Source of the DNA: Corynebacterium lowii
GTDB taxonomy: Bacteria > Actinomycetota > Actinomycetes > Mycobacteriales > Mycobacteriaceae
Length of the DNA: 64,000 nt
Assembly (NCBI RefSeq): GCF_001412085.1
Contig: NZ_LKEV01000001.1
Span: forward strand, 62,001-126,000
Direction of reading: 5' to 3'
Part shown: positions 20,086 to 31,332 of the stretch, piece after piece
Layout: every line of letters begins with the position of its first letter
Numbering within the stretch: the stretch's first letter is position 1
Program-made: the position numbers and the translations under genes
The notes under the pieces: generated by a model
What the model was told of the DNA's origin: nothing
The model's database searches: none
Seen by the model: the letters and a program-made list of their open reading frames with translations, nothing else

Positions 20086-20753
20086 TGTTCCATCCCGCTA
20101 TGGGCGCCTAAGCGAATGACACAAACCTCACCACAGCCGTTTCATGGCTTTTCTCCACCTCAACCCGCCTTTGAGCAGCGCAAAACCCCGTTGTCCACAC
20201 TGTCCACAGAGTTATCCACAGCTGTGTAATTACAAGAATGTAACTCCATGACTTTCCTCACCTTGACACACTCGACCAACACCCCAAAGCCATGTGAATA
20301 ACACCCCTGAGCACTGTGGAAGATCTGTGTACAAAGAAGCCCTCGATGGGGATAAAAACCACTCGCCCGAAGTTATCCACACCCACCCCGATTTATCCAC
20401 AGATGCTCCACAGCAGGCTTCACACCTCAAATCTTGGCCGCTACCTTGTCATTCATGACCTCATCCACAGAGTGCACAGGACCTACTGCTGTTGCTCTTT
20501 CATTTCTTGTACTTACCTAGAGGAAAGAGGGGGTGTGAGGAAATGACAAAACTTCTGCTCTCCAAGCGCTCCGCGCCACCGCGCGGACGCCGCTCAATGA
20601 ATGACAAGAGTTGCCCTCCCTGGGGCGTCTCCCGGTACTTTGGAGATGTTGTTATTCGCTGCGCGGGCGACGCCACTCACGCGGCACGGGATCGTGTGAT
20701 TTTTCCGCACGTCCATCGGAATCACGCGTTGTGGTCAAGGAGCTGAAAGAAAC
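20086..20753. other. oriC: Probable oriC (dnaA-dnaN intergenic region)
   Basis: This gap has a dense cluster of DnaA boxes: TTGTCCACA at 20191, CTGTCCACA at 20200, TTATCCACA at 20212, 20373 and 20393, TGCTCCACA at 20404 and TCATCCACA at 20461. Relatively AT-rich stretches such as 20221-20260 could serve for unwinding. dnaN follows. The cluster, the position next to dnaA and the parS sites nearby make this the likely chromosomal origin. No coding sequence is supported here, including the open frame at 20492-20746. Confidence 0.85.
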
Positions 20754-21941
20754 ATGGAGTCAGAGCAGGTTTCCTTCCGAGTAGCAAAAGACGACCTCGG
20801 AGACGCCGTCGCATGGGTAGCGCGTAATTTGCCCTCAAAGCCCACCCAACCCGTGCTGCGCGCAATGGTGATTACCGCCGATGACGATGGCCTAGAGCTC
20901 GCGGGCTTCGATTATGAAATTTCCACCCGCGTGCGCCTCTCCGCCGAGGTGATGAATCCCGGTCGCATCGCCGTGGCCGGCAAGCTCATCGCGGAAATCG
21001 TGGGATCGTTGCCTAATAAGCAGGTAGACATGACTGTCGATGGCGCTAAGGTGCTTATGACTTGCGGCCAGGCGCGCTTTGAACTCCCCTTGATTCCCCT
21101 GGACGATTATCCGCAGTTGCCCACTCTGCCGGAGGTAACGGGAACCATTGATCCTCGTTTGTTCACCGAAGCTGTTACCCAGGTAGCCGCCGCAGCGGGC
21201 AAGGACGATACGGTGCCCATGCTCACGGGTGTGAACATGAAGGCCACGGGTAAAAACATGACCCTCACCGCCACCGACCGCTTCCGCTTGGCTTTGCGCA
21301 ACGTGGAATGGAACCCTTCCTCGGAATCCGTGGAAGTGAACCTCCTCATTCCGGCCAAGACCCTGCTCGATAATGCGCGCACGCTCGATGCTCAGGGAGG
21401 TGACCACATTGATTTCGCCGTGGGCACCGAGGATCAGGTAGGCCGAGAGGGGCTTTTTGGTATCCACACCGATAATCGGGAAACCACCACGCGCCTGCTC
21501 GACGCCGAGTTCCCCAACGTTCAGCCTTTGCTCCCCAAGAGCCACACCTCAATGGCGCTGGTAGAGATTGCCCCGCTTCAGGAGGCTATTCGCCGCGTTT
21601 CCCTGGTTACTGATCGCAATGCGCAGATTCGCATGCAATTCTCCGAGGGCCAGGTGATTCTTTCCGCCGGTGGTAATGATTCCGGCCATGCGGAGGAAGT
21701 GGTGCCCTGTACTTTCCAGGGACGCGAGGAATTGCTCATCGCTTTCAATCCCGGTTACCTCAAAGATGGTCTCGCCGTGGTGAATACGCAGCGGGTGGTC
21801 TTTGGCTTCACCGAGCCTTCCCGTCCGGCGATTATGATTCCCGAGCCCGAGGAAATGCCGCAGGCCAATGAGGAAGGGGAGTTCCCCACCCCGGATAGTT
21901 ACTTCACGTACCTGCTCATGCCGGTGCGGCTGCCGAACTAA
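20754..21941 (+). CDS. dnaN: DNA polymerase III beta subunit (sliding clamp)
   Basis: The 395-residue protein forms the dimeric ring that tethers replicative polymerase to DNA. It starts MESEQVSFRVAKDDLGDAVA and shows the three-repeat clamp layout, with LPLIPLDDYPQLP near residue 105, the TDRFRLAL motif near 178-185 and the C-terminal FTYLLMPVRL. The ATG at 20754 follows GGAGCTGAAAG. Length is normal. Confidence 0.97.
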   Translation: MESEQVSFRVAKDDLGDAVAWVARNLPSKPTQPVLRAMVITADDDGLELAGFDYEISTRVRLSAEVMNPGRIAVAGKLIAEIVGSLPNKQVDMTVDGAKVLMTCGQARFELPLIPLDDYPQLPTLPEVTGTIDPRLFTEAVTQVAAAAGKDDTVPMLTGVNMKATGKNMTLTATDRFRLALRNVEWNPSSESVEVNLLIPAKTLLDNARTLDAQGGDHIDFAVGTEDQVGREGLFGIHTDNRETTTRLLDAEFPNVQPLLPKSHTSMALVEIAPLQEAIRRVSLVTDRNAQIRMQFSEGQVILSAGGNDSGHAEEVVPCTFQGREELLIAFNPGYLKDGLAVVNTQRVVFGFTEPSRPAIMIPEPEEMPQANEEGEFPTPDSYFTYLLMPVRLPN

Positions 21942-22199
21942 GTGGGCTGACCAAGAAAGTAGTCCGCGGGCTAGGGCTGGGGCTATGCCACAGGGGTTGT
22001 GTGGAGCGAGCACGATAAGCGGGCGATAAAAATACTCTGCCACAACCCCACAGCAGCCCCACCACAGTTCCACCAATAAGGCCGCCGGGAAGCAACAGTG
22101 GGGCACAAAGTAGGGGCCAGCGCGATCAACGATACTGAATCGCAGGCTGAGGTTTATTGAGTCCATGCACTCGGCCAGAAAGAACCGGAAAGGAGCGGA

Positions 22200-23492
22200 A
22201 TGTATATCGCTGAACTTTCCCTGCGAGATTTTCGCTCTTGGCCGGAGCTGTCCTTGCGGCTCAATCCCGGAGTCACGCTTTTTGTGGGGCGCAATGGCTT
22301 CGGCAAGACCAATATCGTGGAGGCGGTGGGTTATCTGGCCCATCTTTCTTCCCACCGGGTCAATCACGATTCCCCCTTGGTGCGGGTGGGCGCCCATAAC
22401 GCGAGGGTCTCGGCCACCGCGATTAATCAGGGCCGGAAACTCACCGCTCATCTGCTCATCAAGCCCCATTCCACCAATCAGGCGCAGATCAATCGCACTC
22501 GCTTAAAAAGTCCGCGGGAGATGCTGGGTGTGGTGCGCACGGTGCTTTTTGCTCCCGAGGACCTTGCCCTTGTTCGCGGCGAGCCTGCGGAACGTCGCCG
22601 CTACATGGATGACATCATTGCCACCCGTTCCCTTCGTTTAGCGGGGGTAAAGGCGGATTATGACAAGGTGTTGAAGCAGCGCAACGCACTGTTGAAGTCC
22701 GCTCAATCCTCGCTGCGCCGAGGTTATTCCTCGGAAGAGGGCGCGGCTGCCTTAGCCACCCTGGATGTATGGGATGGTCAACTGGCTCACTTGGGTGCGC
22801 AGGTGATCGTGGCGCGGGAAGAACTCGTGCGCAGCCTCAACGCGGAGGTCCACGATGCCTATGCCTCCCTGGCCCCGGAGTCCCGCCCAGCTTCTCTGAG
22901 ATACCGGAGCACGGTGAGGGTACTGGGCGATCCCGAGGAATATGACCAAGAGGATAAAGCAGAACCTCATGCCCTCGTGGAGGCCACCATGCTCGCGCAA
23001 TTAGGTGCGCAGCGGCAACGTGAGATTGAGCGTGGCATGTCTCTTGTGGGGCCGCACCGCGATGATCTGGAATTACTCCTGGGCGAGCAACCCGCCAAGG
23101 GCTTTGCCAGCCACGGAGAAACTTGGTCTTTTGCCATCGCCTTGCGTTTTGGTGAGTTTTCTTTGCTGCGTGGTGAGGGTTCTGATCCGATTCTTATTCT
23201 CGATGATGTTTTTGCCGAGCTCGATGCTCAGCGGCGTAGAAAACTCGTGGAATTAGCCTCCGAGGTGGAGCAGGTGCTTATCACGGCGGCTGTCGATGAG
23301 GATTTACCAGCAAACCTCAGCGGGAAGATCGTGGCGGAGCACCGCATCGGAGTACAAGAAATTGAGGGGGCGGCCACCCGCGTCTCCGTGCTACTTCCCG
23401 CGCAAGAGCAACAAGAGTCCCAGGAACAGAGCCAAGAAGAGTCCCAAAAGCACCACGACCAGCATCACCGCGAGGCTCCCCATGCTGAATGA
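22200..23492 (+). CDS. recF: DNA replication and repair protein RecF
   Basis: RecF is an SMC-like ATPase that loads RecA at gaps. The Walker A motif GRNGFGKT is at residues 30-37 and the Walker B region is [10 protein letters not shown] near the C-terminus. The start ATG at 22200 follows GGAGCGG. The C-terminus carries a Gln/Glu/Ser-rich tail, and the end overlaps dciA by 11 bp. The 258 bp before it (21942-22199) contain no gene; an inverted repeat GGGGTTGTG/CACAACCCC is visible there. Confidence 0.94.
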   Translation: MYIAELSLRDFRSWPELSLRLNPGVTLFVGRNGFGKTNIVEAVGYLAHLSSHRVNHDSPLVRVGAHNARVSATAINQGRKLTAHLLIKPHSTNQAQINRTRLKSPREMLGVVRTVLFAPEDLALVRGEPAERRRYMDDIIATRSLRLAGVKADYDKVLKQRNALLKSAQSSLRRGYSSEEGAAALATLDVWDGQLAHLGAQVIVAREELVRSLNAEVHDAYASLAPESRPASLRYRSTVRVLGDPEEYDQEDKAEPHALVEATMLAQLGAQRQREIERGMSLVGPHRDDLELLLGEQPAKGFASHGETWSFAIALRFGEFSLLRGEGSDPILILDDVFAELDAQRRRKLVELASEVEQVLITAAVDEDLPANLSGKIVAEHRIGVQEIEGAATRVSVLLPAQEQQESQEQSQEESQKHHDQHHREAPHAE

Positions 23493-24114
23493 TCCCGTTA
23501 ACCAGGCTTTTGAGGCTATGCGTGCCGCCGCGCTCAAACGCAATGGTGTGGTGCCGGATCTTTCTCGTCAAAGGCCGCGCGCCACTTCCCGTTATTCCCA
23601 AGAACTAAGTGAAGAGGGGGAACAGGTACGGGTACCGGGCCTGGGAAAGCCACAAAATAAGCAGGGTGAGCAGGATAAGCCGGGCAAAGAGCAAAACCGC
23701 ACCGAGAAAAAGAAGCGTGGTATTCCCACCGGTCCGGACGGTCGCAGGCTCCCGCGGCGTCGGGACGTCGATACGCTGGGCAGCATTATGAACCGGGAGA
23801 TTCGACACCGCGGGTGGACGCGGGAGATCGCCGGCGGCTGGGTTACGGGAAATTGGCCGGAATTGGTGGGGGAGAAGATTGCCGCCCACACCAAGGTGGA
23901 AATGCTCAAAGGCAGCACGCTTTTTATTTCCTGCGATTCTACGGCCTGGGCTACTAATCTGCGCATGATGCAGCGCGAGATTTTGCGCACTATCGCCGTC
24001 AAGGTAGGGCCGGACGGAATCACGGAATTGAAGATTTTTGGCCCCAAGGCTCCGTCGTGGCGGCACGGGGCGCTGCATGTGGCGGGTCGCGGCCCGCGCG
24101 ATACCTACGGCTAA
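23482..24114 (+). CDS. dciA: DciA-type protein (DUF721)
   Basis: DUF721 proteins at this position (Rv0004 in M. tuberculosis) are DciA-type partners that act in loading the replicative helicase DnaB. The ATG at 23482 overlaps the end of recF by 11 bp and gives about 210 residues. The N-terminal 90 residues are charged and probably disordered. The C-terminal part has the KH-like DUF721 fold ([20 protein letters not shown], then [16 protein letters not shown]). A longer open frame to 23296 is an overlap with recF and is not used. Confidence 0.88.
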   Translation: MLNDPVNQAFEAMRAAALKRNGVVPDLSRQRPRATSRYSQELSEEGEQVRVPGLGKPQNKQGEQDKPGKEQNRTEKKKRGIPTGPDGRRLPRRRDVDTLGSIMNREIRHRGWTREIAGGWVTGNWPELVGEKIAAHTKVEMLKGSTLFISCDSTAWATNLRMMQREILRTIAVKVGPDGITELKIFGPKAPSWRHGALHVAGRGPRDTYG

Positions 24115-24280
24115 GCCAAGGCGCACAGCGAAACCGAGCCCACAGCCAAGCCCCACAACCCACAACAAAACACCGTGAGGCACAGCCACAAAAGCCCATA
24201 ACCCACTCAGAAGGCCGCTGCGGCGCACCGACGGTGTAGTTCCGGGGCGGGGTACGTGCGTGTAGAATGAAACGGTCTAG

Positions 24281-26344
<2,064 letters not shown>

Positions 26345-26356
26345 GCGGGTTCCGGT

Positions 26357-27142
26357 CTAGGCCGCCTCCGCCGCGATGCGTTCAAGGAAGGCCTCGCGGT
26401 CATCGCAGCAGAACTCCACGGCGTTCACGGTGACCTCACCGAGGAAGAGGTCACGGGCCGTGGCGGGCTCGGAAAGGTGAATCACGGTATTGACCTGGTT
26501 GAGCACCGGCAGGCGGCAGAACCCTTCCTCGCTGACCTCGATATTCGGGCCGTCGCCAGGCCTTTGGGCACCGGCGCGGGCAATGTGCTCCCAGGGTAGG
26601 AAGAGCTGGAATCGACGCCCCGAACGCAGCATAATTCCCTCCGCGCTCACGCTATGCGGCTGGGTGCGCAGGGAGGAATAAAAGCCCAGGAGCACCAGGA
26701 GCCCATAAACACTGAGCACTGCCAGGATGACGCCCCAGGTGGTAGAGGAAAAGAGCAGGTGCACCACCGTTATTTCCACGATGGCGAGCAGGCTGATCGC
26801 CCAGACGATGATCCGCAGCGGGCGGGAATAGCTATAGGTCTCGCCGCTGGGTGCGCGGGAGAAAAGGCTGCGGAGCATGAGCACCTCGGATACCCAATAG
26901 CTCAAAACCTTGGCGGGCACCCCAAAGCGAGTGGCCGTGGATTCAATGGCGGGTAACCAGGAGCCTTTTTTGCGGGTACTCAGCAGCAGGGAACCAAAGA
27001 GAATCCCCAGGGCAAGGATAACGAAGCCAAGAATCAGCAGGTAAATCCAGGTGGCCGGGTTATATCCGGCGAGCGTGAGGGAAACCAAGGCAATCTCACC
27101 CAGGAGGCCACCAAAGAGAAGCGTGCGGAATAAAGCCTTCAT
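26357..27142 (-). CDS. Hypothetical membrane protein with C-terminal PH-like region
   Basis: The 261-residue protein has two membrane segments near the N-terminus (residues about 8-60), two more in the middle (about 115-165) and a soluble C-terminus containing RRFQLFLPWEHIARAG, which resembles bacterial PH-domain membrane proteins. I do not recognise a specific family. The ATG at 27142 lies in-frame 11 codons inside the longest frame and avoids overlap with the divergent aldehyde dehydrogenase gene. Both genes start within about 25 bp of each other, so the promoters overlap and leaderless transcripts are likely. Confidence 0.7.
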   Translation of the reverse strand: MKALFRTLLFGGLLGEIALVSLTLAGYNPATWIYLLILGFVILALGILFGSLLLSTRKKGSWLPAIESTATRFGVPAKVLSYWVSEVLMLRSLFSRAPSGETYSYSRPLRIIVWAISLLAIVEITVVHLLFSSTTWGVILAVLSVYGLLVLLGFYSSLRTQPHSVSAEGIMLRSGRRFQLFLPWEHIARAGAQRPGDGPNIEVSEEGFCRLPVLNQVNTVIHLSEPATARDLFLGEVTVNAVEFCCDDREAFLERIAAEAA

Positions 27143-27166
27143 ATCACCGAGCGTACAGTGGGGGCC

Positions 27167-28627
27167 GTGACACACCTGAGTACCCTGTTGCCCTCCACCA
27201 CCCCCACCGACCTATGGATAGGGACCCACCTGCGCCCCGCGCGCAGCGGAGCCACCTTTGGCGTGCATAATCCCGCCACGGAGGAGGTGATCGCCACGGT
27301 GGCCGATGCCGGAGTAGAAGATGCTCTCGACGCCCTCGCGGCGGCCACGCAGGCACAACAGGCCTGGGCGGAGGTTGCCCCGCGCGAAAAGTCGCGGCTG
27401 CTCAGCGAAGTTTTCCACGCTGTGCAAGAGCATCGCGAGGATTTTGCCCGCATTATGACCTTGGAAATGGGTAAGCCCTTGGTGGAATCCCGGGGCGAGG
27501 TGGATTATCCCAACGAGTATTTCCGCTGGTTTGCCGAGGAGGCCGTGCGGTGGCCGGGCCGTTTTCAGCAGGCGCCCTCCGGGAGCGGGTCCATCCTGGT
27601 AACCCGTACTCCAGTGGGGCCTGTTTTGGCCATTACCCCGTGGAACTTCCCACTGGCTATGGCCACGCGGAAGATCGCTCCGGCCCTGGCGGCGGGCTGC
27701 CCCATCCTCGTCAAGCCCGCCACGGAAACCCCGCTGACCTTGCTTTTCCTGGGTAAAATCCTCAGCGAGGTATTGCCGGAGGAATACTCCGGGTTGGTTT
27801 CCATTCTGCCCACCACTAAGGCCTCCGAGGTGTCTTCGGCGCTCATGGCGGATTCTCGCCTGCGCAAGGTTACCTTCACGGGTTCTACTCCGGTGGGCAA
27901 GGAATTGGTGCGTCAATCCGCCGATAATCTATTGCGTCATTCTATGGAGTTAGGGGGCAATGCTCCCTTTGTGGTGGCCGAGGACGCGGATATGGACTTA
28001 GCGATTCAGGCCGCTATGCAGGCCAAAATGCGCAATGGGGGCGAGGCCTGCATTGCCGCCAATCGTTTCATCGTGCATGAGGCCATAGCTGAGGAGTTCG
28101 GCCAGCGGCTCAGCGCGGAGATGGGGAAAATACGTTGCGGCAATGGCCTGGATGAAGGGGTGACTTTGGGCCCCATGATTACGCGCAAGCAGCGCGATAA
28201 GATTGCCAGCCTCGTGGATGAGGCCGTGGAGCAGGGAGCCCAGGTTGTGATGGGCGGCAACAAACCGGAGGGGAGGGGTTGGTTTTATCCGGCCACGGTG
28301 CTGGTGAACGTGCCGGAGGGAGCCCGGATTCTGCGCGAGGAGATCTTTGGCCCAGTGGCCACCATCACCACCTGCGAAAACCTAGAAGAAGGGGTGGCGC
28401 GGGCCAACGATACGGAGTTTGGCTTGGCCGCCTATGGCTTTAGCAGTAGCCTGGACGGCGCCCGGTACCTCGCGCAGAATCTCCGCGCCGGAATGGTGGG
28501 GATCAATCGCGGTGCCATCTCCGACCCCGCGGCACCGTTTGGTGGGATTAAGCAGTCCGGTTTTGGGCGCGAGGGCGGCACCGAGGGGATAGAAGCATAC
28601 TTGGATACGCGCTATATTGCCCTTTAG
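27167..28627 (+). CDS. NAD(P)-dependent aldehyde dehydrogenase, succinate-semialdehyde dehydrogenase-like
   Basis: This is a member of the aldehyde dehydrogenase superfamily, about 486 residues. It has the cofactor-binding TPWNFPLAM (NFPL), FTGSTPVGKEL, the catalytic glutamate in MELGGNAPF and the catalytic cysteine in NGGEACIAANR. The overall pattern (KPATETPLTLL, GPMITRKQRDKI, FGGIKQSGFGREGG) is closest to succinate-semialdehyde dehydrogenases of the GabD type, which oxidise succinate semialdehyde to succinate. No GABA aminotransferase or permease is nearby, so the substrate is inferred. GTG codons at 27158 and 27167 are both possible starts, with no clear ribosome site. Confidence 0.88.
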   Translation: MTHLSTLLPSTTPTDLWIGTHLRPARSGATFGVHNPATEEVIATVADAGVEDALDALAAATQAQQAWAEVAPREKSRLLSEVFHAVQEHREDFARIMTLEMGKPLVESRGEVDYPNEYFRWFAEEAVRWPGRFQQAPSGSGSILVTRTPVGPVLAITPWNFPLAMATRKIAPALAAGCPILVKPATETPLTLLFLGKILSEVLPEEYSGLVSILPTTKASEVSSALMADSRLRKVTFTGSTPVGKELVRQSADNLLRHSMELGGNAPFVVAEDADMDLAIQAAMQAKMRNGGEACIAANRFIVHEAIAEEFGQRLSAEMGKIRCGNGLDEGVTLGPMITRKQRDKIASLVDEAVEQGAQVVMGGNKPEGRGWFYPATVLVNVPEGARILREEIFGPVATITTCENLEEGVARANDTEFGLAAYGFSSSLDGARYLAQNLRAGMVGINRGAISDPAAPFGGIKQSGFGREGGTEGIEAYLDTRYIAL

Positions 28628-28633
28628 GCCAGG

Positions 28634-29074
28634 TTAGGCCGCGTGGCGTTCCAGGATGGCCCCTAATTCCGGCAGGGTGGGGGCAATAATCTTGCTGGCC
28701 TTGCCCCGAAGGGCGGAGTAGGCGCTGCCGAGCGAGCCGCCGAGTTTTTCGGCGTGGCGATCGCCCACCGCCAGGAGTGCATCGGTGGCCTGGGTGGAGT
28801 GCGCGGCGAGGTATTCGCCAAAGCCTTCTTGGGAATCGTTCTGGTTGTATTCTGCCCAGAGGGGGTTGAGGGCCTCTACGGTATCGGGGAGCAGACGATT
28901 CACGCCGCGCTCCACGATATTGGCATCCATCTTGCGGGCGGTCTTGAGTCCGGTCTTGATCGTCATTCCGGTGATCCCGGATTGCTTCTCGGCGGTATTT
29001 TCTGCGAAGGAAGAAAGTTCTTTAATAGCCGAGGAACGCTGGGGTTCCTCAAGGATGGGGTTGAGGGTGGTCAT
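28634..29074 (-). CDS. Conserved corynebacterial hypothetical protein (DUF6918-like)
   Basis: The 146-residue soluble helical protein begins MTTLNPILEEPQRSSAI and contains GMTIKTGLKTARKMDANIVERGVNRLLPD. This resembles a small family of unknown function common in Corynebacterium, which I believe is DUF6918; the assignment is from memory. GGAGA at 5-bp spacing supports the ATG at 29074. It is convergent with the aldehyde dehydrogenase gene, 6 bp apart. No function is proposed. Confidence 0.7.
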   Translation of the reverse strand: MTTLNPILEEPQRSSAIKELSSFAENTAEKQSGITGMTIKTGLKTARKMDANIVERGVNRLLPDTVEALNPLWAEYNQNDSQEGFGEYLAAHSTQATDALLAVGDRHAEKLGGSLGSAYSALRGKASKIIAPTLPELGAILERHAA

Positions 29075-29256
29075 GGGTGTCTCCTGGAAATAGCGGAATG
29101 AAAAAAGGCGATTCCCGCGGTTGATATTCCAACAATGGGGTTTCTCAACTACAGAAATCGCTTATTAGTTGCGGCTCTTCCACCACAAGAATTAACTGCA
29201 ACCACAACGATCACAAGTGTACCGCATAAAACAGAGGGTAACAAGTGCGTGGGCAT

Positions 29257-29285
29257 GAAAAAACCGCCGCGCTGAGCGCGGCGGT
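29257..29285 (-). terminator. Terminator of the Rib-repeat protein gene
   Basis: A 9-bp GC stem (29264-29272 with 29276-29284), 3-nt loop, is followed on the minus strand by six T residues. It lies 30 bp past the stop of the gene at 29314. Confidence 0.88.
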
Positions 29286-29313
29286 CAATAGTGAATCCTC
29301 GTGGAGGAAACCG

Positions 29314-30702
29314 TTACTTCACGGTCACCACAAAGCGCACGGTCTCGCGGGAGCCGTCAGCGTACTTCACGATCACCGGGACGAAGAGCTTGGAGCCCTT
29401 AACGGCACCAGCAGGTGCCGTCACAGTGGCGGTACCGTTCTCGTCCACAGCAACGGTCCAATCGGTGCCGTCGGTGGTGGGGGCGATGAAAGCGGTGCCC
29501 TCGGGGAGGGAACCGGTCTGAGCGATCTCCACGGACTCGCCAGCGGCCACCTCGGAGTCGGCATAAGCGGGCTCAACGTTGGCGTCCTCGGCCAGGGGCT
29601 TCTCGGGAGCGCCCACAGTGGCGTGGAAGGTCGCGTATGCCACGGAGCCATCGGAGTAGGTCACCTTCACAGGAACCCACACGCCGGTGCCGCGCTTGGC
29701 CTCGCCGGCCTTGACGGTCAGCTCGCCGGTGGCGGAGTCAACGGCAAAGTCCAGGCCAGCGTAGGACTCGTGGACGAGCTCGAAGGTGGCGTCCTTCAGC
29801 TCGCCGCCCTTTACCTCAATCGGAGCGGTAGCCTCGCCGCCAAAGGGAACCTCAATGTCGGCGTAGCTCAGTTCCAGGGTCTTGCTGGGGGAATCCTCGG
29901 AGGCCACGGCCTTCACCGGCACCTTGTACTCCTGGCTGCTGCCATCGGGGAAGGAGGCAATCACGCCCATCGTCCAGGTGCGGCCCAGCTCGGCGTCCTT
30001 GGGCAGGGTGGCGGTCACCACGCCCTTATCGTCGATCTCGAAGGTCCAGTCATCGGCGTTCTTCTTGTTCATGATGAACTTGGTGCCCTCGGGGATCGTG
30101 CCCGTGATGGTGGGCTCGATGGTGGCGGAATCGCCGGGGGCGATCTCGGTGAACTCGGAGGGGTACTCCAGGGCCACGTCATCGGAGGGGGAGGTCTCGC
30201 CCTTCACTACGGTGACGGTGAGGTCAATCTGGGTGTACTTGCCGGGAGTGTTCACCAGAACGGGCAGGGTGAGGGTGGAGCCGGCGGCGCGGCTGGCATC
30301 GGCCTTGATGGTGAGCTTGCCGGTCTTTTCGTCGATCTTGAAGTCCCAGCCATCGATGGTGTCATCGGGAGCAATGAACTTGACGTTCTTCGGAAGGTTG
30401 CCCTCAACCTCGAACTCCTTTTCAGAGTTCCAGGGAACCTCTAGCTTGTTGTTGTCCCCGTAGGAGAGGTCAACAGCATCATCGGAGGTGGCGGCGCGCA
30501 CGGCCTGGGCGGGAGCTGCGTCCTCGTTGGCTTCCTCGACGGTGGCGGCGACCTCGGTCACGGCCTCCTCGGCAACCTCATCCTCGGTGGGCTCAACGAC
30601 GGCTACGGTGGGCTCTTCTTCTTCGGCGATAGCCAGCGGGGTCACCAGGGCGGAACCGGAGAGCGCAATGGTGATAGCAGCGGCGGAAACGCGCTTGCGC
30701 AT
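29314..30702 (-). CDS. Secreted protein with four Rib/YPDG-like repeats
   Basis: A signal peptide (MRKRVSAAAITIALSGSALV, cleavage near AIA) is followed by a Glu/Val/Ala-rich stretch and four repeats of about 90 residues, each opening with a [SY]YGD/YPSEF/YADI/YADS-type strand and containing GT.F and a [TF].PDG or Y.DGS turn. Such repeats occur in surface adhesin stalks (Rib, YPDG). No LPXTG motif, membrane anchor or S-layer domain is visible; the protein ends right after the last repeat (RFVVTVK), so it may be released or held noncovalently. The ATG at 30702 has AAAGG at 9-bp spacing; the ATG at 30711 has its site immediately adjacent. Confidence 0.8.
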   Translation of the reverse strand: MRKRVSAAAITIALSGSALVTPLAIAEEEEPTVAVVEPTEDEVAEEAVTEVAATVEEANEDAAPAQAVRAATSDDAVDLSYGDNNKLEVPWNSEKEFEVEGNLPKNVKFIAPDDTIDGWDFKIDEKTGKLTIKADASRAAGSTLTLPVLVNTPGKYTQIDLTVTVVKGETSPSDDVALEYPSEFTEIAPGDSATIEPTITGTIPEGTKFIMNKKNADDWTFEIDDKGVVTATLPKDAELGRTWTMGVIASFPDGSSQEYKVPVKAVASEDSPSKTLELSYADIEVPFGGEATAPIEVKGGELKDATFELVHESYAGLDFAVDSATGELTVKAGEAKRGTGVWVPVKVTYSDGSVAYATFHATVGAPEKPLAEDANVEPAYADSEVAAGESVEIAQTGSLPEGTAFIAPTTDGTDWTVAVDENGTATVTAPAGAVKGSKLFVPVIVKYADGSRETVRFVVTVK

Positions 30703-30805
30703 ATGTTTCATCCTTTTTGAGTCGAAAAACAGTCAGAGATACTGCACAGAATAGTACACGCCCAGCTCGCGCTTGTCACGCCGACTGCCTGGAATATCGC
30801 TCTCA

Positions 30806-31090
30806 TTAATGGTGTGAGCCTGATTGCTCCGCGTTAAGGTCATGCAAAATATCGGTGACCACATGGGAAAACACATCGTTGTAAGAGGTCAGCGGGCGCA
30901 AAGCGCGGATATGTTCGTGCACGCCGCGCGTCATCTGAGTCACATTGGGATATAAAGGTATTCCTCGTAAACGCGCACGGGTAATGGCCGCGCAAGAGGC
31001 CAGGGCCGGATAACTGCGTATGCGTGCCTCGGTGCGTGCACAGATTTCATCGGCAATGATGACCATTTGCTCAAAGGTCAATCCCCTCAT
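30806..31090 (-). CDS. Doc/Fic-like small protein lacking the Fic motif, toxin position of a TA-like pair
   Basis: The 94-residue product starts MRGLTFEQMVIIADEICART and contains LRGIPLYPNVTQMTRGVHEH, which recalls the N-terminal half of Doc toxins (LT.E....H, then LYP). The catalytic HPFxDGNKR of Doc is not present; the equivalent stretch reads ALRPLTSYNDVFSHVV. The gene overlaps the upstream ribbon-helix-helix gene by 4 bp (ATGA), the usual antitoxin-toxin order. It may be a degenerate toxin, a toxin with another mechanism or an unrelated partner. The similarity is judged by eye. Confidence 0.55.
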   Translation of the reverse strand: MRGLTFEQMVIIADEICARTEARIRSYPALASCAAITRARLRGIPLYPNVTQMTRGVHEHIRALRPLTSYNDVFSHVVTDILHDLNAEQSGSHH

Positions 31091-31290
31091 GGGCGCAGCC
31101 TTCGTTCGGCGTCCAAGTATTCGTTGAGGGATTCGCGGGCGAGCTGGGTCACGTGGGCGTCGTCTAGCGTTCTTGCGGCGGCCGCGAGGATGGCGCGCAC
31201 GGCGGCTTCCTGCTTGCTGCACCCCTGTGCCTGGGAGAGCAGACTCAGCGCGCGGTCCTGTTCTGCGGTGAGCCGGAGAGTCATAGCCAT
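31087..31290 (-). CDS. Ribbon-helix-helix (CopG/Arc-like) antitoxin-like protein
   Basis: The 67-residue protein MAMTLRLTAEQDRALSLLSQ... has a short beta strand (MTLRL) followed by two helices, which is the ribbon-helix-helix pattern, and a helical C-terminal tail that could bind the partner toxin. It would repress its own operon. Its stop overlaps the start of the Doc-like gene. An ATG two codons later (31284) is equally possible. Confidence 0.7.
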   Translation of the reverse strand: MAMTLRLTAEQDRALSLLSQAQGCSKQEAAVRAILAAAARTLDDAHVTQLARESLNEYLDAERRLRP

Positions 31291-31332
31291 AAAACCCAGA
31301 TGATACTGTGCTGTATCCCTTAGTATGAGGGA

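Noticed and set aside
20492..20746. 84-codon frame inside the dnaA-dnaN gap
   Set aside because: No homology, no good ribosome site, and it lies in the origin region next to DnaA boxes.
29245..30444. 399-codon plus-strand frame opposite the Rib-repeat gene
   Set aside because: Gly/His-rich antisense shadow; the minus-strand frame has a signal peptide, repeats and a terminator.
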